From the NCBI RefSeq assembly GCF_002104455.1, contig NZ_NBOC01000001.1, positions 248,001 through 312,000 of the forward strand: 64,000 bases of DNA. Direction: 5' to 3'. Below are positions 29,121 through 38,101 of this stretch, in pieces; position 1 is the first letter of the stretch, and each line of letters begins with the position of its first letter. The stretch comes from Colwellia chukchiensis (lineage in GTDB: Bacteria; Pseudomonadota; Gammaproteobacteria; Enterobacterales; Alteromonadaceae). Made by a program: the position numbers and the translations under genes. The notes below the pieces were generated by a model. The model was not told where the DNA came from. It worked only from the letters and a program-made list of their open reading frames with translations, and did no database searches.

Positions 29121-30035
29121 ATGCGCCGAGTTTTCAAGTCTACGCCATTACAGCGCCAACAGGGTATTGCATTACTGCAAGTGCTATTAATCAGCGCTAT
29201 TATCAGTATTTTGGCGATCCGTTTTAGTATCACAGCGCGCGAGCAAGTGGCAACGTCTAGCGCATTTGAACAGCGCATAAAAGCAGCGCAACTATTAAAA
29301 TCTACCCAAAACCAGATATTTTATACCTTACTAACGCAAAACCTTACGGCCACCGATAAGCTGTTGTTTCCCAATAGTGAAACTTGGAACTTTTATGGTC
29401 AGCCATTTACCTTAGTTGAAGACAATGAATATCGTGCTGTTCTGTCAATACAAGATAATGCAGGCCTACTTTCTCAGCAAAATAGCAACTCACCCTATTG
29501 GCGGCGAGTACTGTTAAATCTTGGCTATAACGAGGCTGAGGCGAAAGAAATACAAGGGCAACTAGAAGATTGGCAAGACAGCGACAGCGAGTCATGGCTA
29601 ATAGGTAATCAAGAACCAGTAGCCTTGCCCAACGGTCAGCGTTATCGAAACCAACCCATACAATTAGCGCAGGAAATTGCTTGGTTTTTCACCAAGCAGT
29701 CTGAACTAGCACCGCTAATACAACACATAAGTACTCCGTTTCCGGGGGCTGGTATTAACTTATTGCATGCACCCGACTTGCTATTATCAACGTTTTTTAG
29801 CGAAGATATCGCTGCAGAATTAATACAACAGCGGCGAGAGGGAACTTTAACCAAGCGCGATATCATAAATGTGCTTGGTGATGCTTATGATGATGAACTG
29901 GTGTCTTTTTTTGCCGGTAACCAATTTAAAATAATTTTGCAAATAACCCTTGGTGAAGTCACGCTACAAGAAACGGTTGAAATACAAATACAAGCGCGTA
30001 AAACTGAGCCGCTACTGATATTTTCACGTTATTAA
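29121..30035 (+). CDS. gspK: Minor pseudopilin GspK
   Basis: 304 residues. Short leader ending QQG and mature IALLQVLLISAIISILA, lacking Glu+5 as GspK proteins do. The large helical insertion characteristic of GspK is present (YNEAEAKEIQGQLEDWQDSD, and INLLHAPDLLLSTF). GspK caps the pseudopilus tip. Confidence 0.9.
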   Translation: MRRVFKSTPLQRQQGIALLQVLLISAIISILAIRFSITAREQVATSSAFEQRIKAAQLLKSTQNQIFYTLLTQNLTATDKLLFPNSETWNFYGQPFTLVEDNEYRAVLSIQDNAGLLSQQNSNSPYWRRVLLNLGYNEAEAKEIQGQLEDWQDSDSESWLIGNQEPVALPNGQRYRNQPIQLAQEIAWFFTKQSELAPLIQHISTPFPGAGINLLHAPDLLLSTFFSEDIAAELIQQRREGTLTKRDIINVLGDAYDDELVSFFAGNQFKIILQITLGEVTLQETVEIQIQARKTEPLLIFSRY

Positions 30036-30257
30036 GTAACGACTATAAGCTGTGAAGAGATCATCAACCATTTAAACAAAAACAGCGTCTTTACTTCAGC
30101 AATAGTTCGCTCATCTTTTGCATGTTTTTTACTTGGTTTTTACTTGGTTTTTGCTCGGTTTTTGCTCGTAGTGTGCTTATAGCTCGGCAATAGCTTGTGA
30201 TAAGTTCGTTAATAATTTACTAAGAAAAACGACAAAAAATACCATACAATTAATCGC

Positions 30258-30286
30258 TTTCAACCACCTACAAGTGTGTGTATAAT
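30258..30286 (+). promoter_or_regulatory. Possible internal promoter before gspL
   Basis: TTTCAA, 17 bases, TATAAT preceded by TGTG, within the 240-base gap that separates gspK from gspL. If used, the transcript would begin near 30293, which argues for a gspL start downstream of GTG 30276. Confidence 0.45.
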
Positions 30287-30329
30287 TTCTTATTGGTATT
30301 CATTTAGCCACAAGAATAAGATTATCGCT

Positions 30330-31625
30330 TTGCAAACAGATAACAATCAAACAGAGCACGTGCCTCTTACCACAAAGTCATCGACTTCAGTTACCCGTTC
30401 ACTCAGTCAATTTATGGCAGGCGCTTTTGCGGCGCAAGGTGGTTATTATGCTGACAAGCTATATCGTTTCCAAAGCGCTGAAAATGGTGAGCTACAATGT
30501 CAAGCATTGGCAGAAAACACTAAAGCAAGTTTTCGTTGGTTAGTGTTAGGGCGAGAACATTACTTTGAAACGAGTAAAGACTACCCGATTGCCAGTAAGC
30601 GAGACTTGAAAAAAGCACTACAATTTGACGATAACACAGCGCCTTTTAACGGCGTAACCTTGCGCCATATTGAGCGCCTTAATGAGCAAAGCCATCGGGT
30701 AACCTTTTGGGTTATTAACCCCAAAGTCTTTCAAGTATTAGCGACTCGTCCTTGGTTGCTGTTGCCAGAGTCATATGTTTTAGCTAAAAATATCAGCCCG
30801 CAGGCAAGCTTGGCCAGCGTAGCGCGCTTTAATCAAACACTATTTATTGCTAAAACCGGTCTAGGCATATTTTCAGGAATTCAATCTCAGTATGTTAACA
30901 CCATAGAGCAATTTGCCTTTGCAACTGGCGCGCCGCTAAATAACGGCGATAACCAACCAATAGTAACGAGCAAAACCGAGTTTGTTAGCTACTTACAGCA
31001 AGGACTGACGCAGTTAGAGTTTCAGCATTTAGCGGGCTTTTTTCTCAGCAGAGAAAAAACCGATTGGCAGCAATACCCATGGAAAATGGCCACGATAGTA
31101 AGCGGTAGCTTCTTAGTGTGCTACTTTGCTTTGTCTAGTGCTTGGCTAGTGTATAAAAACCACCAACTAGAGCAACAACTTGCACAACAAAGTGAGCAGG
31201 TTAATATTGCATTAAACCTGCAAAAGCAATTGCGACAACAAATACAGTGGCAAGCCACGTTAGCGCAACCTTTGCAGCAACAAACACCTTATTGGAACGC
31301 TTGGCCGTTAGTGCTAGAAAGCATTCATGCAGGTGCTCGTATTACTGGGCTTGCTTATAAGGGCAATGCCATTACGATTAATGGGATAACGAAAGACGAT
31401 AGCAAGGCCACCGATATATTAGCCAAATTAAGTCAAAATGCCATGGCGTTAGCGCCGTCATTTTCTAAACCGGTTAGAAAACACCGGGGTAGCGAGCAAT
31501 TTGCCATCAGTTTTGGTCTGCAGCCTCAATATCAGCCGATAGAAAATCCGTCAGAAAATTTGCATAATGCCGGTAACACAACTGCTGCTGTGCAACCAAG
31601 TCGAGACCAAAACCATGCAAAATAA
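30330..31625 (+). CDS. gspL: Type II secretion protein GspL (cytoplasmic/periplasmic bridge)
   Basis: Bitopic inner-membrane protein recruiting GspE. The cytoplasmic part (about 1-245) is a divergent actin-like domain. One membrane helix follows (MATIVSGSFLVCYFALSSAW), then a coiled coil (HQLEQQLAQQSEQVNIALNLQKQ is part) and a periplasmic ferredoxin-like domain with a polar tail. The start is uncertain: TTG 30330 (LQTDNNQ) lies downstream of the putative promoter, whereas GTG 30276 would add 18 residues. Assigned by topology and position before gspM, since sequence conservation in this family is low. Confidence 0.78.
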   Translation: MQTDNNQTEHVPLTTKSSTSVTRSLSQFMAGAFAAQGGYYADKLYRFQSAENGELQCQALAENTKASFRWLVLGREHYFETSKDYPIASKRDLKKALQFDDNTAPFNGVTLRHIERLNEQSHRVTFWVINPKVFQVLATRPWLLLPESYVLAKNISPQASLASVARFNQTLFIAKTGLGIFSGIQSQYVNTIEQFAFATGAPLNNGDNQPIVTSKTEFVSYLQQGLTQLEFQHLAGFFLSREKTDWQQYPWKMATIVSGSFLVCYFALSSAWLVYKNHQLEQQLAQQSEQVNIALNLQKQLRQQIQWQATLAQPLQQQTPYWNAWPLVLESIHAGARITGLAYKGNAITINGITKDDSKATDILAKLSQNAMALAPSFSKPVRKHRGSEQFAISFGLQPQYQPIENPSENLHNAGNTTAAVQPSRDQNHAK

Positions 31626-32181
31626 TCGGAAAATGCTTTTGCTCGTATTGTTGGTCCTCTTGATAGCACGCTTTGTTATAGTGCCAATAGTTGACTGGCA
31701 AGATGAAAAGTTAGCCAGCATTGCTGCCAACAGCAATAATTTACACAAATCTGAGCAAGTGATAGCGCGCAGCGAAAAAATTGCCACCGAGCTAGCTCAT
31801 GTTAAACAGCTTAATCAAACGCTGAGCGATAAATATTTTCAGCAAGCAAACTTAAACGACTTCAAACTTAAACTGCAACAACAACTTGAATCATTGTTTA
31901 GCCAGCATAACTTAAAAGTTAAAAATTTTAGCTGGGTGGCACATATTCCCGGTGATGTAGTGCAAGAGCGTGCCAATATAAGCTTTGAAGGGGAAATAAA
32001 AAACGTGGTTGCTCTGCAGCTCGCCATGGCACAATTACCGCAGTTATTGCAAATTATACAATGGAATTTTCCCATCAGAAATATGTCTGAAACATCATTA
32101 GGAACTACGCGCGGACAGCTGCTTGTAGCGGCGTATAATGTAGCTCCTACTAAATTGGCAAACTATCAAGGTGAAGGCTAA
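31615..32181 (+). CDS. gspM: Type II secretion protein GspM
   Basis: 188 residues from ATG 31615, which overlaps the gspL end by 11 bases. One N-terminal membrane helix (MLLLVLLVLLIARFVIVPIV), a coiled coil, and a small ferredoxin-like periplasmic domain (ANISFEGEIKNVVALQLAMA). This is the GspM/PilO topology, and it pairs with GspL. Confidence 0.8.
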   Translation: MQNNRKMLLLVLLVLLIARFVIVPIVDWQDEKLASIAANSNNLHKSEQVIARSEKIATELAHVKQLNQTLSDKYFQQANLNDFKLKLQQQLESLFSQHNLKVKNFSWVAHIPGDVVQERANISFEGEIKNVVALQLAMAQLPQLLQIIQWNFPIRNMSETSLGTTRGQLLVAAYNVAPTKLANYQGEG

Positions 32182-32718
32182 ATGGCAGCAAGCGGCAAAC
32201 TTTTGCAAACAATCACCGCCAAGCCGTTATTGCCTGTTTGGGCAATACTCGTGCTACTTAGCGTGCTAGATATCACAACGCGGCTTAATGTTGGTGACAA
32301 TAGCCCTCAAAAACCTTGGCAACAAAGCGATCATCATATTACTCAAGGGCTACAAATTGATACTAAACATGCTGCAACAATTCGTCAGCTAATCAACGCC
32401 TATCAGCAACAAGATCAAACGCCTAGCGTTAACGATAACCGCATGTCTGACGCCCAGCAATTAGCGCAAAAGGGCGAATTAGCAGAATTGTTTTCAGGTG
32501 ACTTACGCTATCGTCTATTGGGTATTTTTAAACAACAACAAGCCTTTGCGGTTATTGAGCAACACCATATGATCAGCGATGAAAAAGAAACACTAAAAAT
32601 AACCTTACAGTCATCTTTAAATGGCTACCAAGTAAGAGATATAGCCAGTAATAAAATCGAACTCATAAGTAATGACCAACGCCAAGTAACACTATATTTA
32701 TACCAAACGGCGCATTAG
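32182..32718 (+). CDS. GspC-like inner-membrane protein with HR domain, no PDZ
   Basis: 178 residues: an N-terminal membrane helix (LLPVWAILVLLSVLDITT), a linker, and a C-terminal beta domain (YRLLGIFKQQQAFAVIEQ ... LNGYQVRDIASNKIELIS) matching the pattern of the GspC homology region/PilP, which binds the secretin N0 domain. It ends there, so the C-terminal PDZ or coiled coil of a standard GspC is missing. Its position between gspM and gspD, rather than at the head of the operon, is also unusual. GspN is a less likely alternative. Confidence 0.65.
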   Translation: MAASGKLLQTITAKPLLPVWAILVLLSVLDITTRLNVGDNSPQKPWQQSDHHITQGLQIDTKHAATIRQLINAYQQQDQTPSVNDNRMSDAQQLAQKGELAELFSGDLRYRLLGIFKQQQAFAVIEQHHMISDEKETLKITLQSSLNGYQVRDIASNKIELISNDQRQVTLYLYQTAH

Positions 32719-32747
32719 AGAAAATTAACAGCAAGTGAAGAGCTCCA

Positions 32748-34853
32748 ATGAATTTAACCATTAATACTGTCACCGTTACCTTTTTTGCCTTAGTATTGTC
32801 AGGCTGTGCGTTATCGCCAAACAGCGATAAAGCAAAAACACAAGGACATAATCGCTACACCATAACTGACTCATACTTATCGTCAACAATGGTCAAAGCG
32901 GGTGAGCAAAACACCAACACGCAAACAAATAGTAGCGAAAACTCCAAAACAGCAATTGCTGGCGAGCAAATGCAAAGCTTAAAACCTTTAGCACGCGAAG
33001 ATATTAACCTACGTAAAACGCAGCAACTTGCTGCCGCCTTTCCCGATCAACCGTCATTAACCGTTGCCGTAGACAACATGCCATTGCAAAGCTTTTTGCA
33101 CTATGCGTTTGGCGAACTACTGCAAGTTAATTACATTATTGACAAAAGCGCGCAAAGCAGCGCCGAAAATATTACCCTAAATATTGCACAAAAAATTAGT
33201 CAGCGCCGCTTAATGGCGCTAACCAATGACCTACTTATCTCCCATGGTTTGTCACTACAATATAATGACGACTTATACTTTATTCATAAAGTTGAGAAAA
33301 ACAAAAAAGGCCAAAATGTCGTCACCGCGGTAGGTAGAGAGCTCGATTCAGTACCCATGACCTCGCAAGAAATATTGCAAATAGTGCCGTTAAAGTTTGG
33401 CGTAAAAATCAGTATAGAGCGAGCACTGCGCACTTTAGTCGGCGTGCAAATTAGTACCGACTTAGACCAAAGCGCATTGTTTTTACAAGGCAAAAGAGAA
33501 GACATATTACGCTCGCTAGAGTTTATTCATTTACTTGATGCTCCTGCTAACCGCGGCAAAAATATCGGCTTAATTTCACTCACTTACATCACCAGTGCCG
33601 AATTCACCAAACAAGTAAAACTCTTATTAGAAAACGAAGGTGTCCCTGTCGCCATTGACCAAGCCGCAGGGAAAAACCTGGTTATGGTGCCCATAGAGCA
33701 AGTAGGCGCCATTGCCGTATTTGCTGCCAACAAAGCCATGTTAGAGCGGGTACGTTATTGGGCAAAATTAATTGATAAACCGCTACAAAGCTTATCAAAG
33801 CAATACTTTATGTATCACCCACAATATGCCCGTGCCTCCGACTTAGGCGACAGCTTGTCGGCACTATTTGGTGGCACTAGCGCAGCACGAAAATCATCTA
33901 ACGCTAGCAATAAAACCACCACCAGTAGCACAGGTGTTGCACCTTCTGCTCAGCGCAACACAGGTGTCAGCAATGAAAACATGACTTTAGTGGTAGATGA
34001 ACGTGCCAACGCGCTAATTTTTTATACCTCAGGTAGCGAATACCAATCACTTTTACCATTAATTAAAAAGTTAGACGTAATGCCCCGACAAGTGCTGCTT
34101 GATATAACCATTGCCGAAGTTACCTTAAGCGACGAGTTTAAACATGGGGTAGAGTGGGCAATAGAAAGCGGCGACGCCGTTTTTAGCACTAAAGGCGCTT
34201 TTGGTGTTACTGGTATTGGTGGTTTTAGTTTGGCACTTAATGGTATCGACGGTGAGCTTAATGCCAACTTTATCAGTACTAATAACTTAGTTAAGGTACT
34301 GTCAAATCCCTCGCTACTGGTGCGCGATGGTGTTTCTGCCACCATTAATGTTGGCTCAGACATTTCTGTGGTTGGACAAACCACAGCCGACCCTATTAAT
34401 GGTGAACGACAAACCACCAGCTCAGAATATAGAAAAACTGGTGTCGATATTACCGTAACCCCGTCAATTAATGCCCAAGGCATTGTGATCATGGAAGTTA
34501 ACCAAAGCATTTCTAATACCGTGCCTAACTCTTCTGGCGCAGGTGGTAACCCAGACATATTTGAACGCTCGTTAAAAACCGAAGTAGTAGCGCAAAGTGG
34601 CCAAACCATTATTTTGGGCGGTTTGATCAGTGAAAACGTAAACCAAAATGATAAAAAAACCCCGTGGTTAGCGGATGTTCCGCTTTTGGGGGCTTTATTT
34701 CAAGCGTCAGGTGATAGCAACAACCGCACCGAGTTAGTAATGCTAATTACCCCAAAAGTTATCGACCGTACCGACCAATGGCAAGAACTGACCGAGTCGT
34801 TTAAACAAAAAATGGAATATATCGGCTTTGCTGAGCAAACGCCAAAACAATAA
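32748..34853 (+). CDS. gspD: Type II secretin GspD, lipoprotein type
   Basis: Outer-membrane secretin forming the exit channel. 701 residues, with a lipoprotein signal (VLSGC lipobox, about Cys19). It then has N0 (LTVAVDNMPLQSFLHYAFGE), N1-N3 domains separated by a Ser/Thr/Asn-rich loop (about 375-410), and the secretin core (VLLDITIAEVTLSDEF, VKVLSNPSLLVRDG, GQTIILGGLI, PWLADVPLLGALF). A short S-domain-like tail (TESFKQKMEYIGF) ends it. Self-lipidation may remove the need for a pilotin. Last gene of the secretion cluster. Confidence 0.94.
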   Translation: MNLTINTVTVTFFALVLSGCALSPNSDKAKTQGHNRYTITDSYLSSTMVKAGEQNTNTQTNSSENSKTAIAGEQMQSLKPLAREDINLRKTQQLAAAFPDQPSLTVAVDNMPLQSFLHYAFGELLQVNYIIDKSAQSSAENITLNIAQKISQRRLMALTNDLLISHGLSLQYNDDLYFIHKVEKNKKGQNVVTAVGRELDSVPMTSQEILQIVPLKFGVKISIERALRTLVGVQISTDLDQSALFLQGKREDILRSLEFIHLLDAPANRGKNIGLISLTYITSAEFTKQVKLLLENEGVPVAIDQAAGKNLVMVPIEQVGAIAVFAANKAMLERVRYWAKLIDKPLQSLSKQYFMYHPQYARASDLGDSLSALFGGTSAARKSSNASNKTTTSSTGVAPSAQRNTGVSNENMTLVVDERANALIFYTSGSEYQSLLPLIKKLDVMPRQVLLDITIAEVTLSDEFKHGVEWAIESGDAVFSTKGAFGVTGIGGFSLALNGIDGELNANFISTNNLVKVLSNPSLLVRDGVSATINVGSDISVVGQTTADPINGERQTTSSEYRKTGVDITVTPSINAQGIVIMEVNQSISNTVPNSSGAGGNPDIFERSLKTEVVAQSGQTIILGGLISENVNQNDKKTPWLADVPLLGALFQASGDSNNRTELVMLITPKVIDRTDQWQELTESFKQKMEYIGFAEQTPKQ

Positions 34854-35280
34854 ACGCGCGAGGTAATGGTGCTTATAGTGTAACTGCCTCGTATTTGTGC
34901 TAATAACGCCAGCTAGTAACATAACTGTGCGACTAGTGCTTGAAATTATAGGTATTTACAGTAAACTTTCGATAATTTAACGATTACTGCAGTGCAAAAA
35001 AGTTAAGCGAGCAGCTATTGTTTTTATGCTTTTGGCTGAAATTTAGCCAAAGCAAGCTAATTAACAGCTTAGAAATAAAAGCTTAACTGAAAATATAGTT
35101 GACACACCTAAGTTAGTTGATTAAATTGGCGATTGCTTCAGCGTGGTTAATGTTGCTGGTTAGTATGGCTAATTAGTGTTAAAGTGCTGTAGTCTTTTAA
35201 CGTTAAATAAAAAAATTATGGTTCTCTGTTTCAAGAAATAAGAAGCCAGAGATCATTTTCATGAAAATTAAGGATTAAAA
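34854..35280. other. Regulatory gap between secretin and putative cargo gene
   Basis: 427 bases with no credible gene. It contains a hairpin at 35028-35053 (GCTTTTGGCT...AGCCAAAGC, one bulge), a near-consensus promoter at 35099-35127 and a leader of roughly 150 bases before the cargo start. The cargo gene is thus probably transcribed independently of the T2SS. Confidence 0.6.
35099..35127 (+). promoter_or_regulatory. Strong sigma-70 promoter for the secreted protein gene
   Basis: Consensus -35 TTGACA, 17-base spacer, TAAATT. The predicted start lies near 35134, leaving an untranslated leader of about 147 bases that ends with an AAGGAT ribosome site eight bases before the ATG. Confidence 0.65.
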
Positions 35281-36603
35281 ATGTTTAAAAAAACACTTCT
35301 TGCGGCATCGATCGCTGCTATGTCAACCGGTGCTTTTGCTGTTAATGTTGCATCTACAGCATTAGAACACTCAAATGAAGGTGTGCAAACAGCCGCTACT
35401 ATCGCAGCAGCTGCAGCAACCGCGACATTAAAAGCTGAGTACAAACAAGACGACTTAATTACTTTTACCTTCAGCCAAGATCTTGATGCCGCTTTTGTTG
35501 CTGCTACTACGATCAACGCTACTCTTGTTGGTGCTGGTGGTGGTGATGAGATGGTTCTTGGTAAGTTAAGCCAAGATGCTAACTCAGTTACTTACCGTGT
35601 AACTAGCTTGTCATTAGGTAATGGCGCAACTACAACTGTTGGTGCGACTGTTGCTATTGAAGCTGTAACTTTCCCAGGCGCTGCTTTACGTGCTGCCGGC
35701 ACTGCAACAGTAACTTACAGTGCAACATTGTCTAACGGTACTACACCATTAGATCAAGCTACAGGTGGTGACACAGCGACAGCTACTATCGTTGACTTAG
35801 TTGACCAATATGCAACTTCAGTAACTACTGGTTTTGACGGTGTTATTGACGTTGAAGATAACCGTGAAACATTTGAAGGTGCTGCTTCAGCTGATACTGT
35901 AACTGTTGCTCTAGTTAACACTGCAGCGGCTGACATTAATGCTACATTAAACACCGTAACTTACACAGTTAACGGTAACTTCGCATTCCTAGATACTGAC
36001 CCAGTAACAGCTGGTGTTCAGTTAGGTACTAACACAGTAACTGTTGATTTCGGTACAGTTGACTCAGTAGAAGCTGATAAAATTGTAGTCAGCCACAACG
36101 CTGCCGTAGCAGTAACGTTAACTATTGACAATGTAGAAGCGGGTGTATTACCAACACAAACATTCTCTGTTGACGCGGTAGTTAACTATGATGATAACGA
36201 TGCTGCTACACACGATTCTGCAGTTGCAAGTCACGCTGCTGGTGAGTGGACAATTAACGGTTCAGAAGTTACTTTCCCATACGCACCAGTAGGTTACGAT
36301 CACATCGTAACGCAATTTGAAATTGCTAACTCAGGTAACCAAGACGGTGACATCATTTTAACTGCTTTTGATACTGCGGGTAACACTTACTCTGCAACAC
36401 TACCACAAAAAGCTGAAGCAGGTAAGTTAACAAAAATTGGTTTTGACGACGTTACAACTGCTTTTGGTTTAACTGCTGGTACTAAGTTAAGCCTTACTAT
36501 TACAACAACTGCTCCTGCAGGCGACATCAAAATTACTGGTTACAGTAACTTAAATGACGCTGGCCGTATGTCACTATTAAGTGATGCATACGAAGGTATG
36601 TAA
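35281..36603 (+). CDS. Abundant secreted Ala/Thr-rich surface protein, putative S-layer-type T2SS cargo
   Basis: 440 residues with a clean Sec signal peptide (MFKKTLLAASIAAMSTGAFA, cleaved before VNVAS). The mature protein is rich in Ala, Thr, Val and Asp, contains no cysteine and one tryptophan, is strongly acidic, and alternates short beta-strand-like stretches (VTYRVTSLSLG, TATVTYSATLS) throughout. No enzyme motif is visible. Codon use is markedly biased to few codons (GCT, ACT, GTA, GGT) compared with its neighbours, as in very highly expressed genes. It has its own promoter and terminator and sits directly after gspD. From memory this style resembles marine gammaproteobacterial S-layer proteins such as Slr4 of Pseudoalteromonas; homology is unproven. 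Confidence 0.75.
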   Translation: MFKKTLLAASIAAMSTGAFAVNVASTALEHSNEGVQTAATIAAAAATATLKAEYKQDDLITFTFSQDLDAAFVAATTINATLVGAGGGDEMVLGKLSQDANSVTYRVTSLSLGNGATTTVGATVAIEAVTFPGAALRAAGTATVTYSATLSNGTTPLDQATGGDTATATIVDLVDQYATSVTTGFDGVIDVEDNRETFEGAASADTVTVALVNTAAADINATLNTVTYTVNGNFAFLDTDPVTAGVQLGTNTVTVDFGTVDSVEADKIVVSHNAAVAVTLTIDNVEAGVLPTQTFSVDAVVNYDDNDAATHDSAVASHAAGEWTINGSEVTFPYAPVGYDHIVTQFEIANSGNQDGDIILTAFDTAGNTYSATLPQKAEAGKLTKIGFDDVTTAFGLTAGTKLSLTITTTAPAGDIKITGYSNLNDAGRMSLLSDAYEGM

Positions 36604-36658
36604 TTAGTCGTTAATCATCTACCTTTAGTAGATAATTAATTAGCTAAATAGTAAAAAT

Positions 36659-36688
36659 AAAAAACGACCTTAGGGTCGTTTTTTTATG
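36659..36688 (+). terminator. Rho-independent terminator after the surface protein
   Basis: Stem AAAACGACC / GGTCGTTTT with a TTAG loop followed by a T-run, 58 bases after the stop codon. It separates the cargo transcript from the wzx operon. Confidence 0.9.
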
Positions 36689-36793
36689 CATAAAATTTGC
36701 CTTATTCATGCGAAAGTAGCTTAATTTTCGCTTAGACTTGCCAAGGCATGCCTGATAGGTTTTAATACGCTTTTTTTAAATCATTGGACGATC

Positions 36794-38101
36794 GTGAAAA
36801 AATCTTCGCCATTATTGAGCACCTTATGGTTAGCCAGTGAAAAACTGTGCGCCATGGCATTGGTGCTACTCACCACGCTAATATTAGCTCGCCACCTAGG
36901 GCCAGACGCGTTTGGACAATTAAATTACCTAGTGGCCATTGTCAGTTTAATTAGTCCCTTTGCCGCTATGGGCTTAAATGCCATTGTTACCCGCGAATTA
37001 GTGTTAAAACCTGAAGCTAACGACACCATACTGGCCAGTGCCTTGGGGCTACGCTTGCTAGGCGCAGCAGTGGCGTCGTTAGTGGTATTTATTGCTGCGC
37101 CTTGGTTTGTTGAGCCAGGATTTAGGCTCGCGTTTAGCATGTTGTTAATTGCCAATTTATTTACCGCCTTTTTACTGTTTGATTATTGGTTACAAGCCCA
37201 TGTGGCCAATCGTTATGCCGCCAAAGCACGACTTGGCGTATTAATATTGCTGACTATCACTCGTTTGCTGGCGGTATATTTTGATGCACAATTGCAGGTT
37301 TTTGTTTGGCTCGCCGCCGCCGAAATCGCCTTAACGGGTCTGGCATTTTTACTGGTGTATATGCTCAAAGGTAATGGCATTGCACAATTACGTTTTTGCG
37401 CAACTACCGCAAAATCACTACTGGCGCAGTCATGGTGGTTAATGCTGTCTGGGTTGGCGGCTATCGTGTATTTAAAAATTGACCAAGTAATGCTTGGGCA
37501 ATTAAGCAGCCACCAACAAGTGGGCATATATGCGGTGGCATCGCGTTTATCGGAAGTTTGGTACTTTTTCCCCGTGGCTTTAGTTAGCTCGTTTTTTCCA
37601 AAGCTATTAACCAGTAAAACCACTTGCACCGACCAATATCAACAGCAGTTACAGCAATTAAACGACGCGCTGTTTGTGGTGGCGTTATTGCTAGCGATAG
37701 TGGTGATGTTTATTGCCGAGCCTATCATTATCCTTTTGTTTGGTAACAGTTATCAGGCCTCGGCTGCGGTATTATCGATTCATATTTGGGCTGGCGTGTT
37801 TATTTTTATGCGTGCTTTGCTCAGTAAGTGGTTACTGGCCGAAAACCTATTACGCTTTTCGCTAATCACCCAGATTGCTGGCGCGTTACTCAATATCGCG
37901 GCTAACTATTGGTTAATACCAATACATGGCGCGCTTGGTGCCGCTGTGGCAACTGTGTTAAGCTACGCCGCCGCTTCGTATTTAGCCTTGTTTTTACATG
38001 CTAAAACCTGGCCAATGGCAAAAATAATTACGGCGTCATTTTTATTGCCCTTTCGCTTCGCGCTAAAGGGCCGAACAATATATCAAAAGCTGGAGAAATA
38101 A
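36794..38101 (+). CDS. wzx: Wzx-type oligosaccharide flippase
   Basis: Polytopic (about 12 helices) membrane protein of the MOP superfamily that moves lipid-linked repeat units across the inner membrane. 435 residues, GTG start. The N-terminal TLILARHLGPDAFGQLNYL and mid-protein YLKIDQVMLGQLSSHQQVGIYAVASRLSE are typical of Wzx. It opens the second half of the polysaccharide locus and overlaps the next gene by one base. Confidence 0.9.
   Translation: MKKSSPLLSTLWLASEKLCAMALVLLTTLILARHLGPDAFGQLNYLVAIVSLISPFAAMGLNAIVTRELVLKPEANDTILASALGLRLLGAAVASLVVFIAAPWFVEPGFRLAFSMLLIANLFTAFLLFDYWLQAHVANRYAAKARLGVLILLTITRLLAVYFDAQLQVFVWLAAAEIALTGLAFLLVYMLKGNGIAQLRFCATTAKSLLAQSWWLMLSGLAAIVYLKIDQVMLGQLSSHQQVGIYAVASRLSEVWYFFPVALVSSFFPKLLTSKTTCTDQYQQQLQQLNDALFVVALLLAIVVMFIAEPIIILLFGNSYQASAAVLSIHIWAGVFIFMRALLSKWLLAENLLRFSLITQIAGALLNIAANYWLIPIHGALGAAVATVLSYAAASYLALFLHAKTWPMAKIITASFLLPFRFALKGRTIYQKLEK

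Noticed and set aside
34022-34609. 195-codon minus-strand frame inside gspD
   Set aside because: Shadow of the secretin core, with no independent support.
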